A program made the position numbers and the translations under genes. Positions 35,401 to 42,686 of a stretch of 64,000 nucleotides of DNA are shown here, piece after piece; the stretch's first letter is position 1, and each line of letters begins with the position of its first letter. Source of the DNA: Paludibacteraceae bacterium (lineage in GTDB: Bacteria > Bacteroidota > Bacteroidia > Bacteroidales > Paludibacteraceae); NCBI GenBank assembly GCA_017450685.1, contig JAFSTB010000020.1, positions 29,171 through 93,170 of the forward strand, in the 5' to 3' direction. The notes under the pieces were generated by a model. It did not search any database and was not told where the DNA came from. It worked only from the letters and a program-made list of their open reading frames with translations.

Positions 35401-35510
35401 AACAGATCTTCGTTGTTTAGAAGTGATTGAGCGTTGTTATCGCTTGACAATTGAGCCCTAACGGACATAAAGGCAATTAGGGCAAGAAAGAAGAATAAAT
35501 ACTTTTTCAT
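32454..35510 (-). CDS. Large repetitive secreted protein with Flg_new-type repeats and sorting-like tail
   Basis: 1018 aa from the ATG at 35510 (MKKYLFFFLALIAFMSVRAQ, signal peptide). Residues from about 85 to 750 hold about 20 repeats of 30-38 aa built on W-x(n)-W-x(n)-Y-x-Y-(D/N) (for example WVWSDKTNDWIGSQKKDYTF). Three Listeria-Bacteroides (Flg_new) repeats of about 69 aa follow (IRFLNYDG, then FTGWDKEI, then YTAQFE); the first two are nearly identical at DNA level. The tail NLLGQPVDDNYNGIIIRNGK resembles a type IX sorting signal. Probably a surface-exposed or secreted adhesin-like protein; no enzymatic motif is seen. It is monocistronic between its own promoter and the terminator at 32.4 kb. 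Confidence 0.85.
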   Translation of the reverse strand: MKKYLFFFLALIAFMSVRAQLSSDNNAQSLLNNEDLFVETTDSLLLELDTSALTSDSATQSFVLPFAHPMPDIDSDSHRPMAPQATDCPVDSVIGYNSENQPATLTTYIYDDKYRTIQTAKWEWEEGTKRGITKTENTYNDNGKLISTSTWVWSDKTNDWIGSQKKDYTFDNNGKTTSNSTWVWSEELNDWIGSEKNDYTFDNAGNTTEWIISTWANNDWQGKKRYTYLFNQAGKPTETTEYNFDTNTLTWIGATQSTYIYNINNQTLLAQTAVWNTETSSWLPTSKYEYEYDEYQNQTLDSYYTAYNPETDTWTGSYKKIYLYNESKKKLLDEQYTWKNGEWAGSSKTEWEYNNAGKTTLILKYKWTNNEWVNSSKTVSEYNAKNAETNKEVYTWKNGEWVGSSKTTTSYNSNNKTDQKITYTWKDGEWVNKSLTGYVYTGSLVAEEYAATWNGTEWTYTTKKVTSYTNNNKADTITNYQYINDEWTPTTRTVNTYNQKVILIQTENDTYTDGAWKMTSMTRTDIEYDEAGHTILNAAYKCGSDTVWIGTDKEEWQYDAAGNMVYHAQATFTDDTWITTYEITWIYDQNNRKLEEKRLNNKNGTLYPGYWYLYSYDSKGREVVSIMYLGQNLDWVGSYKTERIYDENDQLQQEINYSWKTTDDTGDWVGVFRHTYIYDSQKRLTEDILERFNDTEWVNETRNIHVFNSRGLEIITNEYQWLNDEWTYRNRNERSYEDDDRLRTELVETYEENTLTSHSFNRYHYTCDIKYFTIRFLNYDGTILQQILLAEGQTPEYTGQTPTQPATAEYEYTFTGWDKEIVAVTADADYTAQFESNAITYTIRFLNYDGETLQELTLAYDEMPEYTGQTPTQPATAEYEYTFTGWDKEIVAVTADADYTAQFESNLRVYSVRFLNYDGKVLEDDILAYGMMPEYSGDVPTREEDETYIYTFSGWSPELSMVVGDITYTAQFEATEKTPTGVIDTNADDNGQAYNLLGQPVDDNYNGIIIRNGKKELR
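32800..33125 (-). repeat. Internal direct repeat of about 119 bp in the secreted protein gene
   Basis: The segment at 32800-32918 recurs at 33007-33125 with only a few substitutions, 207 bp (69 codons) apart. It encodes the second halves of two adjacent Flg_new repeats. Recombination between the copies would add or remove one repeat in frame. Confidence 0.85.
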
Positions 35511-35536
35511 ACCTTTTTCGCGTTTGTTTTGCGCTG

Positions 35537-35568
35537 CAAAGGTACGGCAAAACAGTTGATTATGCAAA
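35537..35568 (-). promoter_or_regulatory. Promoter of the large secreted protein
   Basis: On the minus strand TTTG (35568-35565), a 20-bp spacer and TACCTTTG (35544-35537). The start codon is about 27 bp downstream. Confidence 0.8.
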
Positions 35569-35599
35569 TAATTTGAAAATTAAAGGAAAAGAAATTGAC

Positions 35600-35634
35600 A
35601 CTTGGAAACTACAAAAAGAAAAAAGTTTCCAAGT
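35600..35634. promoter_or_regulatory. Inverted repeat between divergent promoters, candidate TetR operator
   Basis: ACTTGGAAACT at 35600-35610 and AGTTTCCAAGT at 35624-35634 form a perfect 11-bp dyad with a 13-bp spacer. It lies just upstream of the -33 box of tetR, between tetR and the divergent secreted-protein promoter. Confidence 0.6.
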
Positions 35635-35637
35635 TTC

Positions 35638-35668
35638 TTGTTCAAACAAAAACTATGCCGTACCTTTG
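35638..35668 (+). promoter_or_regulatory. Promoter of the tetR-RND efflux operon
   Basis: TTG at 35638-35640, a 20-bp spacer and TACCTTTG at 35661-35668. The start codon of the TetR gene is about 65 bp downstream. Confidence 0.75.
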
Positions 35669-35733
35669 CCACCGTTTTTGCGCAAGGTGTTTTGTGCCGG
35701 GCGTGAATAAGAGGAAATCAATGACTTACAGAT

Positions 35734-36384
35734 ATGATAAAAACAGAGAATACAGACAATGAGCGTGACTTTGAGCAGCAGCGTGAGCAGATTATTCAGT
35801 TGGCGATGAAAGATTTTCGTCATCTGGGTGTTCGCAGTATGTCGGTTGACGATGTAAGCAGGCAGTTGGGAATATCGAAGAAGACGTTCTACAAGTATTT
35901 TGCCAACAAGGAAGAGTTGGTGGAGGCGGTCTTGCAATCGATACGGAATAATGTTGTTCTTTATGTCACAAAGTTTTTAAAGGGCAAGTCTGCCATTGAG
36001 TGTATCAGAAGTTTGATTGAGTTACACGCGAAGGTTGATTCCATACATAAAGATCCGCCGTTTGAGTATGACGTGAAGAAGTATTATCCTAATTTGTATA
36101 AGCAACATATACAGTATGTTCATGACTTTACGCGTCAGACTTTGGAGAATCATTTGCGGCAGGGAATAGAAGAAGGTATCTATCGCAAGGATTTGGATGT
36201 GGAGATGTATGCATTACTTTTCTCTTTGATACAGTTGGGTGTAATGCGGAATGAGGATAATATATGTGAGGTTAATCCTCATCGTATCATACGCACTTTT
36301 TTTGACTCTTTTTTCCGCTCTATCTTGTCGGATGAAGGTAAGACGGAGGTTGAAAAAGAGTGGAAAATAAAAACGAATAAATGA
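35734..36384 (+). CDS. TetR/AcrR family transcriptional regulator
   Basis: 216 aa. The N-terminal helix-turn-helix is MSVDDVSRQLGISKKTFYKYFANKEELV (residues about 35-60; key part QLGISKKTFYKYF). The C-terminal domain is the usual divergent ligand-binding helical bundle. It is the first gene of a run leading into an RND efflux system (outer membrane protein 18 bp downstream), the common arrangement of a local repressor of the pump. The candidate operator is the dyad at 35600-35634. The inducer is unknown. Confidence 0.92.
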   Translation: MIKTENTDNERDFEQQREQIIQLAMKDFRHLGVRSMSVDDVSRQLGISKKTFYKYFANKEELVEAVLQSIRNNVVLYVTKFLKGKSAIECIRSLIELHAKVDSIHKDPPFEYDVKKYYPNLYKQHIQYVHDFTRQTLENHLRQGIEEGIYRKDLDVEMYALLFSLIQLGVMRNEDNICEVNPHRIIRTFFDSFFRSILSDEGKTEVEKEWKIKTNK

Positions 36385-36402
36385 TAAACAATAAATAAAA
36401 CG

Positions 36403-37806
36403 ATGAAAACGAAAAATGAAGAAATGTCTTCTACTCGGGTGACGTTGTTGCGTTGCTCTGTGTTAGTGATGATGTTAGTTGGTTTGTTGCCTGTTCGTAT
36501 GTCGGCAGACGATATTATTATGCGCAACGACCATGTGATGGCAGCCACTCGTGGTGAGCAGACGGTGTCAGTGCCTCAGCAGTTGAACCTCTCGTTGCAG
36601 GAGGCGCAGCGTTTTGCCGTTGAGCAGAACCGCTCCCTTCGCAATGCCTCGTTGTCTGTACAAGAGGCGTATGCGCAACGATGGCAGACGATTGCCGCTA
36701 TGTTGCCAAGCGTCGATGCCGGCTATAGTTACAGCAACTATTGCGGATATAGTATGAGTATGAATATGATGGGTCAGAGTATAGACATCAATATGCCCAA
36801 TGTGGGTGCGTGGAACGTGACGGCAGCCGTGGGTATCAATGGTCAAGGTGTGGTAGGAGCACTGCTGCAAAACCTCGCTATCGATATGAAAAAGATTTCA
36901 CTCGAACAGTCGGAGACCGAACTAAGAGGCAATGTGATGACCTCCTACGTCACCATTTTGGCTCTGCGCAGTATATCTCAACTCTTGGATTCGAGTTTGG
37001 TCAATATAGAAGGTCTGGCACGAATGACGCAAGCGGCTGTTAATGTAGGTGCTGCCGAACAGACGACTGCCGACCAGATAAAAGTGAGGGTTAACACTCT
37101 GAAAAACAATATCAATGCGCAGAACCGAAACATCGAGTTGGCTATGTCCTCGCTCAAGGTGTTGCTTGATGTGCCGGTGGAGACACAGATAACCCTGACC
37201 GACGATATCGACCATCTGCTCTCACCCGAGGCCGTTCTCACGCTCTTGTCGGAGAATTTCAACGTGGAGCAGAACCTCAACTACCGTATGCTTCAGAAGA
37301 ACACGGAGTTGGCTAAACGCAATATACATATGGCAGGTTGGGCATACGGTCCGACGGTGAGCCTCGCATACAACTACACCAAGCAGAACTACTACGGCGA
37401 TGGCGGTATGCGTATGACACCACCTAACCTTGTGCAAGTCAATGTGTCCATCCCTCTATGGTCGAGCGGCAAACGTGCGGCAGGTGTAGTGGAGAAGAAG
37501 ATCGCTTACGAAGAAGCAAAGAACTCACTCTCAGAGATGGGCGACCAGTTGGGCATACAGTATCAGCAGTTGCGTTATAACCTCTCTAACGCTTACGAGA
37601 CCTACGGCAACGAGAAAGAGAACATCGAAGTGGCTCAACGTGTCTTCACATCCGCAACTGAGAAGTTCCGTTGGGGTACGAGCAGCAACCTCGAACTGAC
37701 CAATGCCAGCAACGACCTCATCTCCGCTCAATCAACCTATGTGCAGGCAATGCTGACGCTGGTGAACGCTGAAGTGGAACTGCAGAAATTCTTGAATAAT
37801 AAATAA
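36403..37806 (+). CDS. TolC-type outer membrane efflux protein
   Basis: 467 aa. An N-terminal hydrophobic segment after MKTKNEEMSSTRVT acts as signal peptide (VLVMMLVGLLPVRMSA). The mature protein has the two OEP repeats: LSLQEAQRFAVEQNRSLRNA with QRWQTIAAMLPSVDAGYSYS, and a second half with ARRVFTSA-like coiled coil (AQRVFTSATEKFRWGTSSNLE). It forms the outer-membrane exit duct of the tripartite pump. It sits between the TetR regulator and the fusion protein in a co-directional operon. Confidence 0.92.
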   Translation: MKTKNEEMSSTRVTLLRCSVLVMMLVGLLPVRMSADDIIMRNDHVMAATRGEQTVSVPQQLNLSLQEAQRFAVEQNRSLRNASLSVQEAYAQRWQTIAAMLPSVDAGYSYSNYCGYSMSMNMMGQSIDINMPNVGAWNVTAAVGINGQGVVGALLQNLAIDMKKISLEQSETELRGNVMTSYVTILALRSISQLLDSSLVNIEGLARMTQAAVNVGAAEQTTADQIKVRVNTLKNNINAQNRNIELAMSSLKVLLDVPVETQITLTDDIDHLLSPEAVLTLLSENFNVEQNLNYRMLQKNTELAKRNIHMAGWAYGPTVSLAYNYTKQNYYGDGGMRMTPPNLVQVNVSIPLWSSGKRAAGVVEKKIAYEEAKNSLSEMGDQLGIQYQQLRYNLSNAYETYGNEKENIEVAQRVFTSATEKFRWGTSSNLELTNASNDLISAQSTYVQAMLTLVNAEVELQKFLNNK

Positions 37807-37821
37807 AAAACATATACACAG

Positions 37822-38841
37822 ATGAAAAAACTATTTATGGCAGCAGCCTCATTGCTATTGCTTGCAGGTTGCGGAACGACGACTGAGACGCAAGAGCAAG
37901 AGCGTGTAGAGCAGGTGAGTACCACCGTTCTGCATACTCGTGAGATAGAGCGTGAGATACGTTTGAGTACTAACCTGCAAGCCTATCTCACCCAGAATGT
38001 GGCACCATCGCTCACCGGACGCATCGAGCATATCTATTGCGAAGTGGGCGACCGCAAGCAAGCCGGCGATATGCTGGTGCGTATGGACCAGACACAGTAC
38101 AAGACAACGAAGATAGCGTTGGCTAACCTCAAGGTGGAACTCAATCGTGTGGAGCAACTGCTCAAGTCGGGCTCGGCTACACAACAACAGTACGACCAAC
38201 TGAAAGCACAATTCGACCAGACGCAAGAACAACTGGATTTTCTTGAGCAGAACACCTATGTTAAAGCACCTTTTGCAGGTGTCATCTCAGCCAAGACCTA
38301 TGAGGATGGTGAGTTGTTTGCAGGACAACCTATTGTCGTTCTCTCGCAACTGGACAAACTGAAAGCCTTGGTGGCTATTCCCGAAACCTATTTCACTCGT
38401 TTTAAGGAAGGTATGCGCCTTAACCTTACCTCTGAGATCTACCCGGGCGAAACTTTCCCTGCCACTGTGGAGGTGGTCTATCCCACTATTGACGCTTCTT
38501 CACACACCTTCCAAATAAAAATCCTCATTCCCAACGGACGTAATATGTTGCGTCCGGGTATGTATGTGATGACCTCTATCGGCTTGGGCAAAGAGAACGC
38601 TATCCTGGTGCCTTACCAGTCGGTGGAGAAACTGGTGGGTGCCAACAACCGTTATGTCTTCCTCAACGAAAACGGCAAAGCCAAAAGAGTGGAAGTGGAG
38701 TTAGGTCAGCGTTTCGACCAAGACATCGAACTCATCTCGCCGCTGATAACCGACGGAGTGGAGATGGTGACTGTAGGACAGCATAAGCTGACTGATGGTG
38801 TGTCATTGAACGTTGTTGAGAAAAAAGAACAGTCGCTATGA
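37822..38841 (+). CDS. RND efflux periplasmic adaptor (membrane fusion protein)
   Basis: 339 aa lipoprotein: LLLLAGCGTTTE gives the lipobox Cys near residue 14. The lipoyl-like halves are seen as VAPSLTGRIEHIYCEVGDRKQAGDMLVRMD and YVKAPFAGVISAKTYEDGE (key parts GRIEHIY, APFAGVIS), separated by a coiled coil (LKVELNRVEQLLKSGSATQQQYDQ region). A beta-barrel and membrane-proximal domain follow. It bridges the inner-membrane RND transporter and the TolC protein. Its stop overlaps the start of the transporter by 4 bp (ATGA). Confidence 0.93.
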   Translation: MKKLFMAAASLLLLAGCGTTTETQEQERVEQVSTTVLHTREIEREIRLSTNLQAYLTQNVAPSLTGRIEHIYCEVGDRKQAGDMLVRMDQTQYKTTKIALANLKVELNRVEQLLKSGSATQQQYDQLKAQFDQTQEQLDFLEQNTYVKAPFAGVISAKTYEDGELFAGQPIVVLSQLDKLKALVAIPETYFTRFKEGMRLNLTSEIYPGETFPATVEVVYPTIDASSHTFQIKILIPNGRNMLRPGMYVMTSIGLGKENAILVPYQSVEKLVGANNRYVFLNENGKAKRVEVELGQRFDQDIELISPLITDGVEMVTVGQHKLTDGVSLNVVEKKEQSL

Positions 38842-41800
38842 GTATCTATAAATCAGCCATCGAAAAACCTATTACCACCGCCCTTATTTTCATTGCGGTG
38901 ATAGTAATAGGTATATATAGTTATATCAAACTGCCTATCGACCAGTTCCCGGAGATGGATCCGCCGTACATAACGGTGATGACCACCTATCCCGGTGCTT
39001 CTGCCAGTGAGATAGAGACGAACGTGACGAAGGTGATGGAGAACTCGCTCACCTCCATTGACCACCTCAAGCATATAACCTCACAGTCCAAAGATAATAT
39101 CTCTGTTGTGACGTTGCAATTAGAGTGGGGTTCTAATATGGACGAGGCAGTTAACGATGTGCGCTCGTTCGTGGATATGACCAAAAACAACCTGCCTGAC
39201 AACTGCGGTACACCGATGATCTTCAAGTTGTCCACATCCTCTATGCCCGTGTGCCAGTATGCTATCACTGCCAACGAGACATACGCCGGACTGGATAAGA
39301 TTCTTAACGATGAAGTTATCCCGCAACTCAACCAAATAGACGGTATAGGTAATATATCTCTTTCCGGTTCGCCTGACCGATATGTGTATATCAATATCGA
39401 CCAGCAGAAACTGGATGCTTATGGTCTGACCCTTGAGCAGGTGGGACAAGTGGTGACAGCCAACAACCTCAACCTCTCTTCGGGTACCATCAAGATGCCG
39501 CAAGAGCAGTATCAGATGCAGGTGCGCTCGGAGTATATAGAGTCGTCGGAGATAGCCGACCTGATGGTGACTATGACACCACTCGGACAACAAGTCTTCA
39601 TACGTGATATAGCCACTATCAAAGATACAATCAAAGACCTGTCGCTCGACGAAAAAACCAATGGCCGTGAGTCAGTGCGTTTGGTGATTGCCAAGCAGTC
39701 GGGTGCCAACACCGTACAGGTGTGCCAAGATGTGAAAGAAGAGTTGGCAAAGATACAGAAACAACTGCCGTCAGATGTGAAGATCCAACTCATCTACGAC
39801 TCTTCCGAAACGATACAAAACTCCATCGACTCCCTCAAAGAGAGTATCCTTTATGCGCTGTTGTTCGTGGTGTTGGTGGTGCTCTTCTTCCTTGGCAAAT
39901 GGCGCGCCACTTTCATCATCGGTGTCACCATTCCTATCGCTCTTATCGTGGCGTTCGTCTATCTGAAGATGGCTGATTCGTCGCTGAACATCATTTCATT
40001 GTGTTCGCTCACCATAGCCATCGGTATGGTGGTGGATGATGCTATTGTCGTCTTGGAGAATATAACCCGCCATGTGGAGCGTGGTGAAGACCCGCACGAA
40101 GCCAGTATATACGCCACCAACGAGGTATGGGTCAGCGTTATAGCCACCACGCTTGTCTTAGTGGCTGTGTTCGTGCCTATGACGATGCTACCAGGTATGG
40201 CAGGTATTATGTTCCACGAGTTGGGATGGATAGTCACCATCGTATGTTGCACCTCTACCGCCGTCGCTATCTCACTCACACCTATGCTCTGCTCCAAACT
40301 GCTCAAAGCCAAAAAAGTGTATGTCAATGAGCAAGGCGAATTGGTGGAGGACGCGAAAGAACGTAAGTCGTGGTACGACAAGACTGTGGTGCGCTGGCTC
40401 GATAAAGTGGATGCCGCCTATGCTAAGTTGCTCGGCTGGTGCCTCAATCATAAGAGTGTCACCCTGTTTATCCTTATTCTCTTCTTTATCGCTTCTCTGC
40501 TGCCCGTCTTCACTAATCGTATTGGTACCGACTTTATGCAGGAGCAAGACAATGCGCGTATCACCGTCACTGTCAAACTGCAACGCGGTACACGTATTGA
40601 AGAGACACTCAAGACCGCACGCAAATTAGAGACACGCTTCGTGGAACTCGTGCCCTGCATCGAACTGATAAACACTTCTGCCGGTTCGAACGACGAAGCC
40701 ACTATCGCCGCCCTGTTCAACTCTACGATGAACAACAAGATATCGATGATTGTTCGTCTGCCTAAGAAATGGCAACGCGACCAGACGATATGGGAAGTGG
40801 CAGAGGTGCTGCGTGAGGAAATGGCGCGCTACCCCGAGATAATCGAATATCAGTGCTCCACTTCCGGCTTCGGCGGAATGGGTAATAACTCCGTTGATGT
40901 AGAGATCTATGGTTATGACTTCGACAAGACCAGTCAGTTGGCAGAGCAATGCCGACAACTATGTCTGCAACTGCCCGGCGCACGTGACGTGAAGATATCC
41001 CGTGAGGACGACCGACCCGACATCAAGATCGTGGTGGACAAAGAGAAAGCCTCGCGTTTGGGCTTGTCGTCAGCCACTATCTCCACCTACCTGCGCAACC
41101 GCGTGACAGGTATGTCTTGCGGCTACCTCAAAGATGACGGTTCAGAGTACGACATACTTGTGCGTCTGGAAGAGAAAGACCGCAACTCTATCTCCGGCGT
41201 GATGGACCTCACTATCCCCACTGCCACAGGCAAACGTGTTAAACTGAGTGAAGTAGCCACCATTGGCGAATACTGGGCTCCGCCTACCATCGAACGTAAA
41301 TCACGCCAACGTATAGTCACCGTCAGCGTCACACCTTACAACACCACGCTGGGCGAACTGGCACAAGAGGTGAACGACAAGGTGCTGCCGAAAATGGATT
41401 TGCCTCTGGGCTATTCAATACTGATAGGCGGTAGTTATGAAGACCAACAAGATACCTTCAGTGATATGAAACTGTTGCTGCTTTTGATTGTCTTCCTTGT
41501 CTTTGTGGTGATGGCTTCGCAGTTCGAGTCACTCCAAATGCCCTTTATCATTATGTTTGCCGTACCTTTCGCTTTATCCGGTGTTATCATCGCTCTATGG
41601 ATAGCCGGTCGTTCACTGGATATGGTTGGTGCACTGGGTGTGATACTGCTCGTGGGTATAGTGGTGAAGAACGGTATCGTGCTGGTCGATTATATCAACC
41701 TTATGCGTGAGCGCGGATATGAAGTGAATGAGGCTATTCGTATGTCCGGACAGAGTCGTCTCCGTCCTGTGCTTATGACGGCTTTCACCACCGTCCTCGG

Positions 41801-42017
41801 TATGATACCTATGGCCGTCTCCGCCGGTGAGGGTGCCGAGATGTGGCAACCGCTGGGTATAGTGGTTATAGGTGGTCTGACGGTATCTACTTTCCTCACT
41901 CTGCTCATTGTACCGATACTCTATGGTATGATGGCAAGACATGGCGACAGAAACAAGAAAGACAGCCTGCGCAAAAAATTCATCTTTATGGATATCAAAG
42001 TGAAGGATAAAAAATAA
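38838..42017 (+). CDS. RND multidrug efflux transporter (HAE1/AcrB type)
   Basis: 1059 aa, full length. It starts SIYKSAIEKPITTALIFIAV; porter-domain motifs (YPGASASEIETNVTKVME) follow, then the TM4 region GMVVDDAIVVLENITRHVERG with the proton-relay Asp pair. The duplicated second half has GIVVKNGIVLVDYINLMRERG and SRLRPVLMTAFTTVLGMIPMA. It pumps amphiphilic compounds from the periplasm or inner membrane outwards at the expense of the proton gradient, in complex with the two preceding products. Substrates are not predictable from sequence. A 97-aa PII-like gene follows 9 bp later. Confidence 0.95.
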   Translation: MSIYKSAIEKPITTALIFIAVIVIGIYSYIKLPIDQFPEMDPPYITVMTTYPGASASEIETNVTKVMENSLTSIDHLKHITSQSKDNISVVTLQLEWGSNMDEAVNDVRSFVDMTKNNLPDNCGTPMIFKLSTSSMPVCQYAITANETYAGLDKILNDEVIPQLNQIDGIGNISLSGSPDRYVYINIDQQKLDAYGLTLEQVGQVVTANNLNLSSGTIKMPQEQYQMQVRSEYIESSEIADLMVTMTPLGQQVFIRDIATIKDTIKDLSLDEKTNGRESVRLVIAKQSGANTVQVCQDVKEELAKIQKQLPSDVKIQLIYDSSETIQNSIDSLKESILYALLFVVLVVLFFLGKWRATFIIGVTIPIALIVAFVYLKMADSSLNIISLCSLTIAIGMVVDDAIVVLENITRHVERGEDPHEASIYATNEVWVSVIATTLVLVAVFVPMTMLPGMAGIMFHELGWIVTIVCCTSTAVAISLTPMLCSKLLKAKKVYVNEQGELVEDAKERKSWYDKTVVRWLDKVDAAYAKLLGWCLNHKSVTLFILILFFIASLLPVFTNRIGTDFMQEQDNARITVTVKLQRGTRIEETLKTARKLETRFVELVPCIELINTSAGSNDEATIAALFNSTMNNKISMIVRLPKKWQRDQTIWEVAEVLREEMARYPEIIEYQCSTSGFGGMGNNSVDVEIYGYDFDKTSQLAEQCRQLCLQLPGARDVKISREDDRPDIKIVVDKEKASRLGLSSATISTYLRNRVTGMSCGYLKDDGSEYDILVRLEEKDRNSISGVMDLTIPTATGKRVKLSEVATIGEYWAPPTIERKSRQRIVTVSVTPYNTTLGELAQEVNDKVLPKMDLPLGYSILIGGSYEDQQDTFSDMKLLLLLIVFLVFVVMASQFESLQMPFIIMFAVPFALSGVIIALWIAGRSLDMVGALGVILLVGIVVKNGIVLVDYINLMRERGYEVNEAIRMSGQSRLRPVLMTAFTTVLGMIPMAVSAGEGAEMWQPLGIVVIGGLTVSTFLTLLIVPILYGMMARHGDRNKKDSLRKKFIFMDIKVKDKK

Positions 42018-42026
42018 TCCATTATT

Positions 42027-42320
42027 ATGAAAAGTGTAATGATAATTTTCAACCAAGCCAATACAGAGCGTGTTGAATATATGCTTGATACATTGGGCAT
42101 CAATGGTTTTACCTTTTTCGAGCAAGTGCAAGGTCGTGGTACCAACGGTGGTGAACCCCGCCGTGGTACACACGCATGGCCGGAAATGAACTCAGCCGTT
42201 ATAACCGTCATACCCGACGAGAAAGAGGACGAACTGTTGGAGACCGTTCAGAAATTGGACTTGCGAAACCCTGAAATAGGTGTCAAAGCCTTCTCTTGGA
42301 CCATCGACCGAATGGTTTGA
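42027..42320 (+). CDS. PII-like small protein linked to the RND pump
   Basis: 97 aa. The fold pattern (VMIIFNQANTERVEYMLDTLGINGFT, then EMNSAVITVIPDEKEDELLETVQKL) follows the ferredoxin-like beta-alpha-beta arrangement of PII/CutA-related proteins, and VQGRGTNGGEPRRGTHAWP corresponds to the T-loop region. It lacks the classic PII uridylylation Tyr motif as far as I can see. It follows the RND gene by 9 bp and is likely co-transcribed. A sensory or modulating role for the pump is inferred from position only. Confidence 0.65.
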   Translation: MKSVMIIFNQANTERVEYMLDTLGINGFTFFEQVQGRGTNGGEPRRGTHAWPEMNSAVITVIPDEKEDELLETVQKLDLRNPEIGVKAFSWTIDRMV

Positions 42321-42379
42321 GTGAGGACGTCTGACACTATCCGCTCAGTAGTCGCGCACTATTGAGTGCAACCGAAATG

Positions 42380-42510
42380 ACAGATGTACCTTCGCCGTCA
42401 ATCAATAGCAAAGGTACATCTGTTGCTATTACTATCCGATAAAACTTTTTTGTGTTGGTGCTTACTTTTCAAAACAGATGTAACGCACTATTGATTATTA
42501 GTGCGTTACA
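42380..42510. repeat. Two hairpins in the 366-bp gap after the efflux operon
   Basis: First: ACAGATGTACCTT (42380-42392) with its complement at 42411-42423, 18-nt loop. Second: TGTAACGCACTA (42479-42490) with TAGTGCGTTACA (42499-42510), 8-nt loop. The word ACAGATGTA occurs in both. Neither is followed by a strong T-tract. The rest of 42321-42686 shows no convincing gene; a start-less minus-strand reading frame just beyond the SpmAB stop is noted among rejected items. Confidence 0.7.
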
Positions 42511-42686
42511 TTGATACATCTTTAACTATGCGACAGTTATTGGACAGTAATAGTTTAGTGGTCCTTTATTCTTGTTCTTTATTTGCGAAGTAGTTGGAGC
42601 GTATCAGTTTATCGGATAGCGCGTAAGCCACCAGTTGCCCCAAAGGCAGGCGATGAAAAAGTGGTGTTGAAAGGTTCTCATATCGT

